From NCBI GenBank assembly GCA_949300335.1, contig CASGDV010000061.1, positions 1 to 43,161 on the forward strand: 43,161 nt of DNA, in the 5' to 3' direction. The notes below the pieces were generated by a model. That model was not told the origin of the DNA. It searched no databases and was given only the letters and a program-made list of their open reading frames with translations. Origin of the DNA: an uncultured Bacteroidales bacterium. GTDB lineage: Bacteria; Bacteroidota; Bacteroidia; Bacteroidales; UBA932. Position numbers and translations under genes: made by a program. Shown one piece after another: positions 43,006 through 43,161 of this stretch. How positions within the stretch are numbered: position 1 is the first letter of the stretch; each line of letters begins with the position of its first letter.

Positions 43006-43161
43006 AAAAAATACGATTAAATTAGGGACTGTCGTTTAATTCCGTCATTATGAGTCAATCGGCAGACTGTCCCTGTTGTTTTTCCGATCGAACTCATCTT
43101 TTTATATATTCGGCTCCGTTTAGGAGCCCCTTTTTTCATTTTTGGACCCAACTGGAGCCAA
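43006..43161. other. Right-edge intergenic region with two dyads
   Basis: GGGACTGTC (43025-43033) pairs with GACTGTCCC (43065-43073) with one T-T mismatch and is followed by TGTTGTTTTT. A second, stronger hairpin lies at 43112-43136. A 40-codon minus-strand frame (43017-43139) overlaps both dyads and is not called as a gene. The last bases (ACTGGAGCC) repeat part of the second stem. Confidence 0.5.
43112..43136 (+). terminator. Intrinsic terminator on the plus strand
   Basis: GGCTCC (43112-43117), loop GTTTA, GGAGCC (43123-43128), then CC and six T. No plus-strand gene directly precedes it; it may end read-through from murI or an unseen small RNA. Confidence 0.7.

Noticed and set aside
43017-43139. 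40-codon minus-strand ORF just before the lipoprotein gene
   Set aside because: It overlaps two hairpins and the expected promoter region and has no family features. The basic start (MKKGAPKRSR) is driven by the A-rich reverse of the terminator T run.
1-43161. CRISPR arrays, insertion sequences, prophage or integrase genes
   Set aside because: I looked for regularly spaced repeats, transposase or integrase motifs and tRNA-adjacent integration; nothing was seen.

Overview
The window reads as a piece of chromosome from a member of the Bacteroidota, most likely order Bacteroidales. The evidence is: promoters of the TTTG-N19/20-TAnnTTTG type; start codons that mostly lack Shine-Dalgarno (SD) sequences; an ArgF' carbamoyltransferase of the Bacteroides type; a CarboxypepD_reg-type outer-membrane barrel protein; a TlpA-like protein with two redox motifs; a zinc-less sirtuin; and a 30-residue Lys/Arg-rich protein between hup and rng. 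I saw no IS element, prophage or CRISPR array. The content is mostly housekeeping and densely packed.

Layout. 0.2-1.6 kb: a membrane zinc peptidase (+) convergent with a two-gene unit (-) encoding a small ribbon-helix-helix-like protein and an unusual TSCPD-domain protein. 1.67-10.1 kb: a complete arginine operon (+), GNAT-argG-argC-argD-argF'-argB-argE-argH, preceded by a candidate leader peptide and followed by mgsA. Pro90 of ArgF' points to N-succinylated rather than N-acetylated intermediates. 10.6-12.7 kb: rng, the 30-residue protein and hup (-). 12.9-18.0 kb: lon-ung-coaD-TlpA-like (+), convergent with lnt (-). 19.7-22.3 kb: LysE exporter, PASTA protein and a RluA/RluD pseudouridine synthase (+). 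22.3-28.0 kb: outer-membrane barrel protein, ruvC-serS and rpmA-rplU (-). 28.2-32.0 kb: AAA/STAND-like ATPase plus sirtuin, rpsU and a DASS carboxylate transporter (+). 32.0-32.46 kb: a mostly non-coding stretch holding a candidate unannotated minus-strand transcription unit. 32.46-40.95 kb: tRNA-Leu(TAG), prmA-AsmA, and fumarase-prfB-asnA (-). 41.0-43.0 kb: murI (+), convergent with a beta-helix lipoprotein (-).

Regulation. Two genes here appear to depend on anti-SD pairing in a lineage that otherwise largely ignores it. rpsU has an 11-base perfect SD. prfB has an in-frame TGA at a CTT-TGA-C slip site with an SD-like GGAGG three bases upstream, so its true start lies upstream of the uninterrupted reading frame. 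The arginine operon has no argR next to it and instead carries an ORF of 29 codons with four Arg codons directly behind the promoter.

The less ordinary items are the arginine leader, the GNAT gene (candidate acylglutamate synthase), the ATPase with a degenerate Walker A motif coupled to a sirtuin, the signal-peptide-bearing TSCPD protein, and the repeat-preceded promoter at 32.25 kb. All functional statements rest on reading motifs by eye; no database search was run.
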